This document shows, piece after piece, positions 29,276 to 41,258 of a stretch of 64,000 nucleotides of DNA; positions within the stretch are counted from its first letter, which is position 1, and the number at the start of each line of letters is the position of its first letter. This DNA is from Pleurodeles waltl. Lineage: Eukaryota; Chordata; Amphibia; Caudata; Salamandridae. Made by a program: the position numbers and the translations under genes. The stretch spans positions 645,669,465 to 645,733,464 of the forward strand of contig NC_090439.1 in assembly GCF_031143425.1 (NCBI RefSeq). The letters run 5' to 3'. Under the pieces are notes generated by a model that was given only the letters and a program-made list of their open reading frames with translations, did no database searches and was not told the origin of the DNA.

Positions 29276-30660
29276 GATCACACAACGGTCAATGTTGGTC
29301 CTTACATAAGGCAGCTGTTGACCCTGGGGTGATCCATTCCTGACGCAGGCACTAGGTGTAGGCACTCAAGTGGGGTAATGTTTTTATCAGGACAGGTGAG
29401 GAATCACTGGGTGGTAGGAATTTTGTGGATCCCAGCATATTCCTGTAGTTTGTGTGACAGAAATCCGAGAAAAATAGTTTTTATTCAACATTTCAGATTT
29501 GCAGGGTATTCTGGGTAAGAAAACTTTGGGGAATCCACACAAGTCACACCTCTGTGGACTCCCCCGAATGTCTAGTTTCCAGAAATGTTTGGGTTTAGTA
29601 TGTTTCTCTATATGGCCGCCAAACCCAGGAACAAAAACACAGGTGCCTGCCTTACAAAACCAGTTTGTTTTGTGATAGATAATTTTGATGTCTCCACAAT
29701 ACGGTTTGGGTGGTGGAATTTGGGGCTGAACTAAATTGAGGAGTTCCCAAGAGAGCACTCTCTCTCTGCTTGCTGCCACATTCACCTGCTCTCTGGGTTG
29801 GGCTAACCCACTATTACACCGTTGCGCAGACTGTGCTTGCGAAGGGACAGCAGAACTGTCCTCATCACCTCCCTCATAATTTACTGGAAGAGGAGTTATT
29901 GAATGGGACTCCTCCGACTAAAAAATCACTCCCAGAGTCTGCGCCATTGTCCTATCCCTCAGATGCTGTCTCAGTATCGGATGTCTCAGTCTCTGATCCT
30001 ATGTCAGAGCTGTTCTCTATAACCCGAGTGACGGCAGCAGTCATCCATCAAGATGCCATCTCTGCTATTGGCTAGACTGTTGCTCTAAAACACTAGCCTC
30101 CGTAGACAGTCACAAAATCAATGGTGTGTGTGAGATACGTGCAACAGTAGAGGCCACCTTACCTGCACTTCTTCCCTCAATGAGCACGTTCTTTCAAGAC
30201 ACTCAAAAAACACCTTGTCACATACCATTCGTCAGTCTTTAGCACCTCCTGCGCCCAGTCTAACAATCATTATTGGTGCTCCCACTCCCTGCTCCTCGGA
30301 TTCCCTCATTACCACCCAGCAAAAGTGCCCTTCATCTCTCCATAGCCGCCCTCCACCCCGCACATACATTTCATTTGTATTATAGCGCAGGTAATGGCTG
30401 ACTTTACTAATGTACTCAGCTATTTACATAAAATTCCGATTTGCTCTTTGCAGTAGGCATGTAAACCTTCTGCGCTTCTTTATGGCACTAAAACTGCCAC
30501 TAGACAAAAGTCTGAAACTTTTGTATCAGAAACATAATCACAATACTTACTTGACTTTTTTATTGCTGCCTAAAAGCTACAGTAGAAATGCGTCAGTTGA
30601 AGTATGTGCATTGCTTTGAAGACGCAAGCTGCAACTGCAAGACAACTGGTGGCAAATATA

Positions 30661-30663
30661 TAT

Positions 30664-30700
<37 letters not shown>

Positions 30701-30781
30701 TTTTATATGTGGGTCTGGTTTTCCTGGGGCCCGATCGCAGCCCTCAGGGAAACCACACATGTATTGACATCTATATATATA

Positions 30782-30836
<55 letters not shown>

Positions 30837-30842
30837 TTTTTA
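30661..30842. repeat. Two (TA)n microsatellites ending in poly-T
   Basis: Alternating TA runs at about 30670-30698 and 30788-30829 are separated by a short inverted block around GGGCCCGATCGCAGCCC. The second run ends in about 14 T. The 79- and 108-codon frames here are low-complexity Tyr/Ile artefacts. Confidence 0.9.
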
Positions 30843-30849
30843 AATAGTT

Positions 30850-31271
30850 GTATGGTTTCCTTTGGGGCCAAAATGGCCCCCAGGGAAACCCTACAACTAA
30901 AAAAAAATATTGCCCCCACAGGGGGTCGCCCTGCCCACGGGCGACCCCCTGTCCATTTGTTTTTATTTATTTATTTTTAAATAAAATTTAGCCCCGGGGG
31001 GGGCGCTCGTGATCGCACAAACCCCCCCGGGGAATACCTACTTTTTTTTTTTTTAATATGCCCCGGGGCCGACCCCCCCAAGTGAAATCCCTGGTGTCTA
31101 GTGGTGTTTTCTGCCCCCCGAGCCTCGTCGCACACTGACGTCACAAAGGGGCGGGCGGGGGGAGACACGGAAAAGCTTCCGTGTCTCCTGGAGTTTAAAA
31201 AAAATAAAATAATAAATTATAACCCCCTCCCTGGTGTCAGCCACTGGTCGTGACCCGCACCAGGGGGTTAA
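30850..31271. repeat. Hairpin-rich right arm of the TTAA-bounded element
   Basis: Successive inverted repeats: GGTTTCCTTTGGGGCC facing GGCCCCCAGGGAAACC (about 30855-30892); ACAGGGGGTCGCCC with 7-base loop at 30918-30952 (14-bp arms); GCCCCGGGGGGG facing CCCCCCCGGGG (about 30992-31034); GGAGACACGGAA with 4-base loop at 31161-31188 (12-bp arms); and CACCAGGGGG facing CCCCCTCCCTGGTG near the end. No coding function is seen. Confidence 0.7.
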
Positions 31272-32588
31272 TATTCCGAGAAGGCAGAAATTGCCTACAG
31301 TTCATCTCTAGCCAACTATTTTCATAACTACACACCCGTTCAGTCTTAAGGAATGCATAGTTTACATACAAGTATAAATGTCACCTCCACTTCATATAGA
31401 GGACACTCGGAGTACTTTTGAATTATAGCTTTGGTGGATGCATAGCCACACAAACAAAATTAACCCTCTATGGAAAGTATATGCCCAGTCCTAGCAGTGT
31501 CTGACTTATTTGATAAATATTCACCGGTTTTCAGATGTATACTAGGACCTGTGTGTTTTTCTGCAGTTTAAAATCTTTATTCATAAGCTAAGACAATCTA
31601 TTTCTTCAATATAAATATTTACAGAAAAAAGTAACTGCCGAAGGACACTGCTTTGGTTTCATGAATCCAACTATACAGGCTGTTTTCTCTTGAATAGGGT
31701 GTTACCTCATTGATAAGCCACCGAAGGCTGAAAGCGAGTTATTATTTGAGGAAATGGAGACTATGTTTTAGACTAGTAAGCAAGTTATTTGGTGCTCATT
31801 TAGGAGGTCTAGCCTCTGTACGATACCCCATCATAAGCCATGAAGAACCTCATGTTTAGGTTGACCCTACCAAGAGGTGTAACCTGTCTGGTTGCGAAGG
31901 CCTATTGTGAACTTGCAGTAGGCTTACAGCCCACCCATTGGTTACTATTAGGTTGTTTATTGTCACTCTCATTTGCTTGCTTCTTATGTGATGGCTTGCC
32001 TTTCTGCCCTTGTTTGTCCCGCCCTGAAAGCATTGCCTCTTTATCACCCGCCAACTTGTCTTGCCTCCGTTCCCTCGTACGAAACTTCTTTTTCATTCAG
32101 CACTGCATTAGTGTGTATGTGTATTCTAGCTCTCTCATTGTGGGCGGCTTCCCATCTCACGTACATGCTTTTTTTTTTTTTTTTAGCTCTCACCCTAGTT
32201 TAATGCTTCTCTGCTCAAACCCATATCCCCTGCAGTCTGTTGGTCTCCCCCCTGCTCCCAACCACCACTCATACCAGCTGTTCTAGGTAACTTTTGTTCT
32301 GTTGTAAAGGCCCTCTGACAGTCATGTCAGTTGGTCATGCACCCGTTTGTCCACACAAAGTACAGCTGCTGCTGATTTTGTCCACCTCATCTTCTGAAGA
32401 CAATAAAAAGAGCAACCTGGGGTCAGAGCAAGTTGGTACTGTTTACAAACATTTGCCCTCATATCCAAACGAAGTGCCCAGATCACATTGTGTAGCAAGG
32501 ATATAGGCTCTAAAACATAGCTTTAGTATTGGTCACAAAAACTCCATCATGGGTTTATACGCTATATTCCAAAAGTCACAGACCCACC
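31272..32588. other. Intronic stretch, nothing recognised
   Basis: A T-run lies at 32168-32184. The 148-codon frame at 31840-32286 is rich in Ser/Leu/Phe with no recognisable domain, and I do not support it as a gene. Confidence 0.4.
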
Positions 32589-34887
32589 TGTTGGACTTTT
32601 TGCCTTACGCAGGGTCATCCCCAGTCTTTTTGCCTCCTTCCTCCTGGTTTTTTCTGACCTCTCGTTGTTGGCTCTAGGACTCTGAGAACTTCATCACTGC
32701 TGACCAGTGCTAAAGTGCAGGTGCTCTCCCATCTAAAGTTGGTATGATTGGCTTATACCTAATTGGCATATTTAATTTACCTATAAGTCCCTTGTACAGT
32801 GGTATCTCTATACCCAGGGCCTGTAAATTAAATACTACTAGTGGGCCTGCAGCGCTGCTTGCGCCACCCACTGAAGTAGACTTTTAAACCTGTCTCAGGC
32901 CTGCTAGCGCAGGGCCTGCGTGCGCAGTTTTCTGCCACAAGGACCTGGCATCTAAACTTACTTGCCAGGCCCAGGACTCCCCTTTTACTACATGTAAGTC
33001 ACCCCTAAGGTACGCCCTAGCTAGCCTTATGGGCAGGGTGCCATGTATGTAGAAAGGCAGGACATGTGCCATATTGCATGGCCTATCCTGGTAGTGACAA
33101 ACAGCGTAACATGGTGTCTCACTGCTGTGAGTGCTGCCTTCTCATAGGATTGCATTAGAAATGCCCTGCCTTATGTGTAAGGGGTATTGTCTGATTTATG
33201 AGCTGTAGCGTAGGCGTGTTTGGTATGGTTGTGATGGGGATAATAAATACTGCTTACTGGTGTGGGTGTATTTTTTATTACTTTCACAGAAATGCCACTT
33301 CTAGAAAGTGCACATTTATCTGTCTTATGACTCTGGTGTTTTGCAGCTTGACTCCAATCCACGTCTGGGCAGAGTGACAGTTGGGGCTTTGTGCATACTT
33401 TTCAGACAGCCTGTCACAAGGAGGGTGGAGGTGTCACAGAGGTGCATCTGCATACTGAATAGTCTTCCTGGGCTGAGAGAAGGGAGAGGCGGGGCACACC
33501 TGCATTTGTAAAGACTGTGCCCTGGCCTCACACAATAGGGTTGTTAACCCCCCACTGATGTTTGGAGCCTGTGCTGGAGGAGAGAAAGGGCACTCCCAGA
33601 ACCAGTTGTAACTGGCTGGAACCTCCTCTCCCTACCATTGTAAAACACTGTAAGAACTGACTATAAGTACAGGGGAATTTTCCCCACAATTTGAACACTC
33701 TTGGAAATTGAACCTGGACACAAGACGCTGCTGAATGGACTCACCAGGAAACCGCCTTGGACTGCTGCTGCTGTGCTAACCTGTGTCCCGCCTGGTCACT
33801 AGGAGGAACTGCCATCATCTGCACCCCTTGTGCTGGCCTGTAGCTGGACCGACCATCCTTGTGCTCCTTCCTGCTTCATTGTTCCCAGGGGCAGGGAGCC
33901 GTGGCCCCTGACCCCTGTAACTTTTCCCTGCACAAGGAGTGCTGCCTTGATATCCCCTTTGCGCTGAGAGGGCGCTCTTCTGTGCCCTCAGGCTCTTCGA
34001 GGCACCTGTTTCATGCTGGAATCACCGCCGCAACCCGGGCTATAAGTATGGCCTTAGCGCTTTGAAAAGCGCTTCCTGGATGGCCCCCAGTAATCACGGT
34101 CCCCGGAGGGGCCCGTCAATGGTCTAGAGGAGGTGCGTGCCGCCCTCTTCTCCTCAAAAGGATGTCAGAGGCCCCCATTTTGCGCATAGGAGCGCCCGGG
34201 CCCCCATTGTTCATCTTCTAGGCACTGGAGGTGCCTTCATCAAGCCAGGTACTGTTAAAGGAACAATATATAGAACATAAGTTCTTACTAGAGACTTTTT
34301 CTGATTTATATGTTGCCTACCTGTTTTTGATGGTGTTTCATAGGCATATGCAAATGTTCCTTTTATGGGCATGGCTTGCTAATATGTTTCCCTAACTTGC
34401 CATATTTTTTCTAATGTTCCTACTACGGGCGTTTTATGATATTCTTATGACAAGTGTTCTAATGTGATAACGTGTTTCCTGACTACTGCTTATGTTGCAG
34501 AATACTGAGTAACCTGTGTGTTATGTGTGACTACTGCTAATTTGCAGAGTAACTAATGTGTAACGTTCTGACAACTGCTAAGGTAGCAGGATAGTACTGA
34601 TATGTGATGTTTGGTCTGATAATTGCGTTGTGTACAATACAGTATATTTTCATATAATCTGGTGTTGTGTTTCCTTTGTGGTGGGGATATTGCGTCACAT
34701 GTGTTGTGTGTGTTGTGCAAATGCTTTACACATTGCCTCCAGGTTAAGCCTGACTGCTCGTGCCAAGCTACCAAGGGGGTGAGCAGGGGTTATCTTGGAC
34801 ATGTAACTCCCTTGCCCTGACTAGAGTGGGTAAGTTCTGCCTGGCTGAGGTGCATACCCTAGCCAACCAGGAACCCCATTTCTAACA
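32589..34887 (+). mobile_element. Complete solo-LTR-like unit, family B, 2299 bp
   Basis: It starts TGTTGGACTTTTTGCC and ends CCCATTTCTAACA. CCACC is directly repeated at 32584-32588 and 34888-34892. It aligns by eye along its length with 23480-25611, sharing blocks such as GCTAAAGTGCAGGTGCTCT and CAGGCCTGCTAGCGCAG. TG...CA ends plus a 5-bp duplication identify an LTR. No internal retroviral genes are present. Confidence 0.85.
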
Positions 34888-34892
34888 CCACC

Positions 34893-36605
34893 CAATTCCA
34901 GATGTATGTATATTCATATTAATGCTTTCATCATCGGTAAATAAAACTGTATTCAGCAGAGAAGTGCACATTTAATTTTCCAGTTAGCTTGAGGCCCTCA
35001 GAGCGGTTTGTGCCAAGCACTGATGAGGGTAGCAAAATAAATCAGAAACCAAGGTGGCTTGGCCATTTTACTTGGCAGAAAGTCCACTTAGCCAGCAGTT
35101 CACACTGGAAGCAGACCATCAATTTCAGGGAAACACACTGCCATGGCAAAAGAACCTCCACTTTGGCAATCGGAGAGGCAGGAGTACAAAAGCAGGTTCA
35201 AGCAGGAAGTTCCACTTCGCTACATTGAAAAACACAGATTGTGTAACAGTATCATTGCTGCTTGAAGTAGTTAGAAATGGCAGAAAATACGACGTGAAGA
35301 GCTACATGAAAACACAAGTTGCTATAGGTGGATTTTGCAACGTTGCATTGAATTTCATGCCCATAGTGCTCAAGAATTAACACAGAAGGGCTTTAATCAA
35401 TGTAACAAACTTAAACTTCTTATAAAGGATATATTGGAATTTAATGTGAAAGAACAAAATCACAGGACCATAGAGAAAGTTCGTTAACAAAGGTAAAATG
35501 ACAATATGGAAAAAGGAATTTTCTGCAATCCATTATTTATCCACAATTTTCAGTAAACACCTTTTCAGTGCAATATGGAAGACAAAAATGTCAACGAGGA
35601 GTGTGGATATCTTTGAGTGATTTTGAGAAGAAAAGTACCTGAATACTAGATTTACAGGATGGATGATTTTTTCCTTGCCACATGCAGGTGTTAAATGGAG
35701 CACATTTTGATTACATGCCGTTCTAAAGTGATTTTTATGTGGATTTACTTGGTTGATGGGGCAGTTGAGCAAAGTTATTTGTGCTGAGAGCTTCATTCCG
35801 CTATTGGGTTTTCCAGTGCTTGTTATTTTTATCTTCAACAATAAATTGTTCGTGGATTTTTCAGTATCTGCACTAGTACTACACCTGGGATTTTTTTATT
35901 TTAGTCAAATACATTGCCAGATTGAACACAGCATTTCTGCTTTCTTATTTAGGAACGTATTAATGTTGCTTCTTGTTTGGGTGACTTCCTGTCTCATCGT
36001 TTCATTGCTTAATCATTCTCACAGCTTTGGTCCATTTTCCTGTGTTAAAGGTTTGGCAACAGAGTTCTTCCTGTCCGCAAACTATCACGCAGCTGCCTTT
36101 TGTTCTCCCAAACCATATTCATGTTACCTTTGAATATTTGAATTATTCATATTAAGTGGAACTGCAAGTTGCTATCTACCATGGTTGTTCCATAGTTTGG
36201 TAGTGCTATTTTCTTAATCATAACTATTGAAGGTTTTGTTCACTCAAAGATGAGAAATTCTTGAAGGAGTTATGAGGAGAAATAGTTGGGTTAAAGATTT
36301 TCTTAATAGCTGGCAGCCTTAAAGCGGTCTTTTATACTCCCAACATAGATCTTGCCCTACTGTTGCTAAGTAAGAAGGTTACTTTGCTCCAGTAAAGGAC
36401 GAGCTTAGGTGTTGAAGTCTTCAGCACACGACTGTAATAAACTTGAGGATCCTGTATTTGCTAAAAGTTTTTTAAAGACATACGTCCCTTACAAGCCGTT
36501 TGAGTCATTTTAGAAGAATCTTTGCAAGTAGTCATCTACCTTAGAATTTCCCTTGATATACACTATATTTCCATTTCTTTAATGAGCAAAAATATGGATC
36601 CCCTT

Positions 36606-36606
<1 letters not shown>
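34893..36606. other. Intronic stretch, nothing recognised
   Basis: AT-rich sequence. The 126-codon frame at 35753-36133 is hydrophobic but has no family features, and the opposite strand is equally open. Confidence 0.4.

Positions 36607-36640
<34 letters not shown>
36607..36640. repeat. Poly-T tract, 34 bases
   Basis: An uninterrupted T run just left of the LTR family A fragment that begins at 36645. It could be the reverse-strand poly-A tail of a retroposed sequence. Confidence 0.9.
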
Positions 36641-36644
36641 CCAC

Positions 36645-37748
36645 TGTAGGAGGCTAGCCTGGCTTACAGTGGGTACCTGATGGCACTTACACCTTGTGCC
36701 AGGTCCAGTTATCGCTTATTTGTAGAATAGAAGTGTTCTAGCAGCTTAGGCTGATAGAGATAGCTATAGCAGAGTAGCGTAGGCTGAACTAGGAGACATG
36801 CAAAGCTCCTACTATACCACTTATATCATTTAGCACTATATCATAAGACACACATTACTCGGAGTTACTAAGAATAAAGGTACTTTATTTTAGTGACAAT
36901 ATGCTAAAAGTATCTCAGAGGATATACTCCCTTAGGAGGTAAGTAAAATACACAAAATATGCACACAAACCAAAATCAGGTAAGTAAACAGTTAGAAAAG
37001 TAGTGCAAACACTGTAGAATACAATAGGATGCAATAGGACACAATAGGCCTAGGGGCAACACAAACCATATACTCCAAATGTGGAATGCGAACCACAAAT
37101 GGACCCAGGCCTAGTGTAGTGTGTAGAGGGTCGCTGGGACTGTAAGAAAACACTAAGGGTGTCCAAGATACTCCACCCCAAGACCCTCAAAAGTAGGAGT
37201 AAAGTTACCCTACTACCCAAGAAACACACTAAAGTTGTGATGGGGGATTCTGCAAGGACAACAACTAAGTGCAAAGCACTGAAGACGGATTCCTGGACCT
37301 GTAAAGGAATGGGACCAAGTCCAAGAGTCAAGCAAGTGTCCGGGGGGGGCAGGAGCCCACTAAACCCCAGATGAAGGTGCAAAAGGCCTGCCTCCGGGTG
37401 GAAGAAGCTGAAGATTCTGCAACAACAGAACATGCCAGGAACTTTTCCTTTGCACAGATGTCCCACAGTGTGCTGGAGGATGCAGAGTTGATTCCACGCA
37501 GAAAGACTGCAAACAAGCCTTGCTAGCTGCAAGAGTTGTGGTTGAAGGAAATGGTTGCTGCCCATGCCCAGGTAGGACCAGGAGGTCGCCCCTTGGAGGA
37601 GGAGACAGAGGGGGCGCTCAACAGCACAGAGAGCCCAGGCAGAAGCAGGCAGCACCCGCAGAAGCACTTGAACAGGCGTTTAAGAAATCTGAGCACGGTG
37701 GTCATCTCAACACTACAAAGGAGGGCCCCACGAAGTCAGTGGTCAACC
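36645..37748 (+). mobile_element. 5' part of an LTR of family A
   Basis: It begins TGTAGGAGGCTAGCCTGGC and matches the first 1.1 kb of the complete unit at 57699-60640, including the CTCAGAGGATATACTCCC, GTGTCCAAGATAC and GAGCCCACTAAACCC blocks. The match stops at about 37748, where LINE sequence begins. The 205-codon frame on the other strand is not kept open in the second copy and is rejected. Confidence 0.8.
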
Positions 37749-38356
37749 ATGGATCATCAAGCGAAGAAAATATCCTCCTCCTGTTTTGGCATATTCAGAC
37801 ATATAAGATTTTCAAAATACTTCCGTTCATTGCAAAGAGGCTCATCATACAGGCCTTAATAATCTCTTGGCTGGATTATGGGAACACCCTGTTTCTTGGT
37901 GCATCAAAATATGTTATGAAGAAATTGCAGGTGGTGCAGAACACTGCTGCCCGCCATCTCTTCAATCTACCCAGGTATGAATCGTCCAGAACAGCTTTAT
38001 CAACGTTGCACTGGCTTCCTTTGGAGCAACGGATACAATTTTAATCTTTGTTACATTCATAGAGCACTATATGACAAAGGCCCACCAATATTGCGAACCC
38101 TGGCTTCTTTTTACAAACCTACCAGACATCTTAGGCCAAATGGGGAGGAAGATCAATATTGTATCTTGGAGCTAGACTGTGGAATTCATTACCACTGAAT
38201 CTACGTCAAACCAGCCACGAACTGTTGTTCAGGCGGCTATTAAAAACTTGGTTATTTTAGTTTGTGTCCCAAAGCCTTATATACAAAGGTTTTTCTGTGT
38301 AGCGCTGGGAGGCCTTTGGGTAGCTATGCGCTCTATAAATTTTCATAACATAACAT
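37749..38356 (+). mobile_element. 3' end of an L2/Rex-like LINE
   Basis: The translation shows the C-terminal region after the reverse transcriptase core of CR1/L2/Rex-type LINEs: LIIQALIISWLDYGNTLF, LQVVQNTAARHLFNLPR, then LSTLHWLPLEQRIQF. It ends in GCGCTCTATAAATTTTCATAACATAACAT, a 3' end with a short tandem tail typical of this group. The fragment is strongly 5'-truncated and frameshifted after QRIQF. Confidence 0.78.
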
Positions 38357-38499
38357 GGGTCCTCCTTAATAGGATGGGTGGAGGTGTAGTTGTCACCTAT
38401 CAACTTTGCACTTCAATAGGGGGCCACCTTCTGCACTCACAAAGAAATTAACACTAGCCTTTTGGCACCCCCAGACATCTTGGCACTAGGGAAGGGAAG

Positions 38500-39642
38500 G
38501 AGGGAATTCCCAGAAACAGATGTGGGAGAAGTCTAGAAGTTTCTCCCATTTCAAAACTGGCCTCAGGTTTAAATTTTGGACCCTAAGACTAACTCTTCAG
38601 ATCATTTCTGGATCTTTGGAAGACTTAGAAGGAGGACTCCTCTGCTGCCCTGCTTCTGGAAGCACTGCCCTACTGTAAGAAGGACTGACCTGCTGCCTGA
38701 GAAAGGAAGACAGGATCTGCTCCTTGAACTGAGAACCACCAGAGTGACTCCAAGGGCTAGCTGAATGACGGCCTGTTCTGAGATGCAGATATATAACCTA
38801 CTCCAGAAACTTGTTCTGCATCTGCTGAGCTTCCCAGATTCAACTGGATCTGCCTGTGTCCTGCTGCTGGCCTGCTGGAATGAGTCGTGATCCCCCAAGA
38901 GGTTCATCCCTGGTCCTAGACCTTTGCCTGGCATCAGAGTGTACTATTTATTGGCCCAACTGTGGGTTTCCTCAGAACCGATGCATTCAACACAGGGCCT
39001 TACAATGCAGCACTTCGCAGCTTACGATTGACGGCCTAATTGGAACTGACACACCGTGACATATCTTGATGCAGGAACTCCCATTGCACAACCTCGTAGT
39101 TTCTGATCAGCATTCTCATCGGAACTAACGCAACTTGGTGCAGCATGATGCAGGACCTCGCATTTCACTCCAAGTACAAGCAGGTACATTGCCCAGCAGG
39201 CTGAACTCTTCTGTATCCCGACGCGCTCCATTATGGTTGGCTTGAACTTGTGACTTTTTCCTGTTCTGGCACGATCAGGTAACCCCATTTGGCACTTTGC
39301 ACTTTTTGGTGCTACTTTTAGCTAAGACTTTGTAACTGCATATCTCTAGTTCTACAGATTGGATTTTTGTCATTCTGGTATTATTTTATTTATTAAAGTG
39401 TACTCTATTTTTATACTAGTATGGGCTTTTTCTTGTGTTGTTTTTACTTTTACTGTTTCAGTGTGGCACACTTCATTACACATTGCCTCTAAGTTAATCC
39501 TGACTGCTTTTGTGCCTAGCTACCAGAAATGTAAGCACAGGTTAATTTAGTTACTTTATTGTGGTTCACTCGGATGAAGGTTGTGGTTGTTGCTTAAGAA
39601 GGATTGCAACCCCTCTCAACCAATAACCCAATTTCTCTCACA
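38500..39642 (+). mobile_element. 5'-truncated LTR copy, family B variant
   Basis: The right third (about 39390-39642) aligns with the 3' ends of the other family B copies: AAGTGTACTCTATTTTT, CACATTGCCTCTAAGTTAA and a terminal CAACCAATAACCCAATTTCT block. It ends CTCTCACA, closest to the copy ending at 21041. The left edge is unclear. Confidence 0.6.
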
Positions 39643-41258
39643 AAGACTGAGAATAGAATTACCAGGATGTCTACTCCCAGACAACTTTTGTAGACTCTTT
39701 GGGACTGGCGCTCACAAAATGCAATGCCAAATTGTGAAGAGTTTCACAATTTTCCATTCTTTGATGGCACATCTTGAAAAACAGGTGAATGTTTCTGCTG
39801 GTTTCCAAAGTTTGGTTGCTACTGTCAGTTTACCACCTGGTGAGTATTTTGAGGAAATGTTAGAGAAGCACTAATGTTGAAGCATAGGACTATAATTAAT
39901 TTATCTTGTAGAGTCACAAGTGTTTTTCTCTGGTTACTCAAGCCACTACAAAGGACAGGAGCATTATTCTCTCATATCAGTGTGGGGTTACAAACAGAAG
40001 TTGATCCCACTGAAACCAGTTGGAATGTGCACCTAAGTCTTACACTCATAATTTTATCCCTGCAATAGTTTTTAGTGATTGGAATAGTGGCAGGCAGCTG
40101 AGAAGGAATACGCCTGTCAATGTGCATGTATGCATGCAAATGTGGTTTAAATTTGATAGGTATTTTGTAATAATAACAGTGAACAATAGTTTTAGCAAGT
40201 AAGTTGGGTGTCACTAAAACAAGTACTTCTTGCAATAATGAAGTGCTGGTACTGAGTCACTTGGTTAGCTTTGACAACTTTCGCTTACAGCCTGCAAGTT
40301 AACTTTCCTTTGGTGAGGACTCTGACATCTCTGATGGGACAAAGGTGGAGGTAATTGACTGGCTTGATTCACAATACTCTTCAAAACAATGAGGAGGTGG
40401 GGTTGACCTTATGACCTGGTAGAGGACCTATGTCCCAATACACCATCCTGTGGCCATCGCTATGTGTTGGCTGCAGGCATTTCTAGAAAAATGATGAGAA
40501 ATAATTTTCCCCATTATTTCTGCCCTGTTGTAATCTGGGCTTAGCCTTCTCCTGTGTTCACTAAAGAAGGCTGAGGCTTTCCAAGTCAATGTGTAGCATT
40601 ATTATGTAGAGTGTCAAAGTTATTTTCTCTTAAATATTTGCTCCTTTTAAGTGTGCAGTGTAGTTGGGGCCCTCTTCATTTACATTCTTTATTGCATAAG
40701 TGCTGCCTACTATAGCATGGGATATTTGGTCTACAATGTGGAAGTGGTTTCTGTTAGAATCTTATGGGGCATCAGTTGGCACTTTACCTCACCTCAGACA
40801 GATGCAACATTAATATGGTGACATGACCTGCCCATCTCAATCTTCCTCTGTTTTGTTGTTTCTGAAAGCATATTGTAAAGACTTTTGGTTGCAGAATTTC
40901 CATGATTAGCATACTTCTGTAGACTTCCCAGTGTGAACCTTAAGCTACAGAGATGCAATATTTATTGTCACAGTCTAGGTGAGTGGTTTCTCTGAGTTAC
41001 TTGTTATACCATCTTCATAAACATTTGTGAAGGGTCCTAAATGAGTCATTTTCTTATAAATGCTTTGCACAGCTATGGTTAGCGCTTGTAGTTGATGTCT
41101 TCTGTGCCAAAGTTTCAGGCCACTTCAATAGATTTAAGTTACGTGCAGCCTGCAGGGTAATCTATACAGTCAACAACATCATGATGGTCAGGACACAGTG
41201 GTATGTGGGTTGTAGTTTCAGATTTTTTTACCTGGTATTGTCCTTCAGGACTACCCCC
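39643..41258. other. Intronic stretch, nothing recognised
   Basis: AT-rich, no terminal repeats or protein family matches seen. The 97-codon frame at 39581-39874 starts inside the LTR end and has no domain. Confidence 0.4.

Larger units (their letters stand above)
27424..31267. mobile_element. TTAA-bounded element, possibly piggyBac-like, no intact transposase
   Basis: TTAA stands at 27420-27423 and at 31268-31271. The left end inside reads CCTCTTAGCTGCTGGGCC; the right end, on the other strand, reads CCCCCTGGTGCGGGTCAC. TTAA duplications and CC...GG termini are piggyBac features, but the two ends match only partly. The interior holds a three-copy tandem repeat, TA microsatellites and a hairpin-rich right arm. 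A 101-codon frame at 29770-30075 with a Ser/Asp-rich stretch is the only candidate coding remnant, and it is not diagnostic. Confidence 0.42.

Noticed and set aside
30604..30919. ORFs over the TA microsatellites
   Set aside because: They are Tyr/Ile repeats from (TA)n in both strands.
31840..32286. 148-codon plus-strand ORF with hydrophobic runs
   Set aside because: It includes a poly-T derived Phe run and has no domain or splice context; probably chance.
37050..37667. 205-codon minus-strand ORF
   Set aside because: It is antisense to an LTR fragment and the second copy of that LTR (58000-58700) does not keep the frame open.
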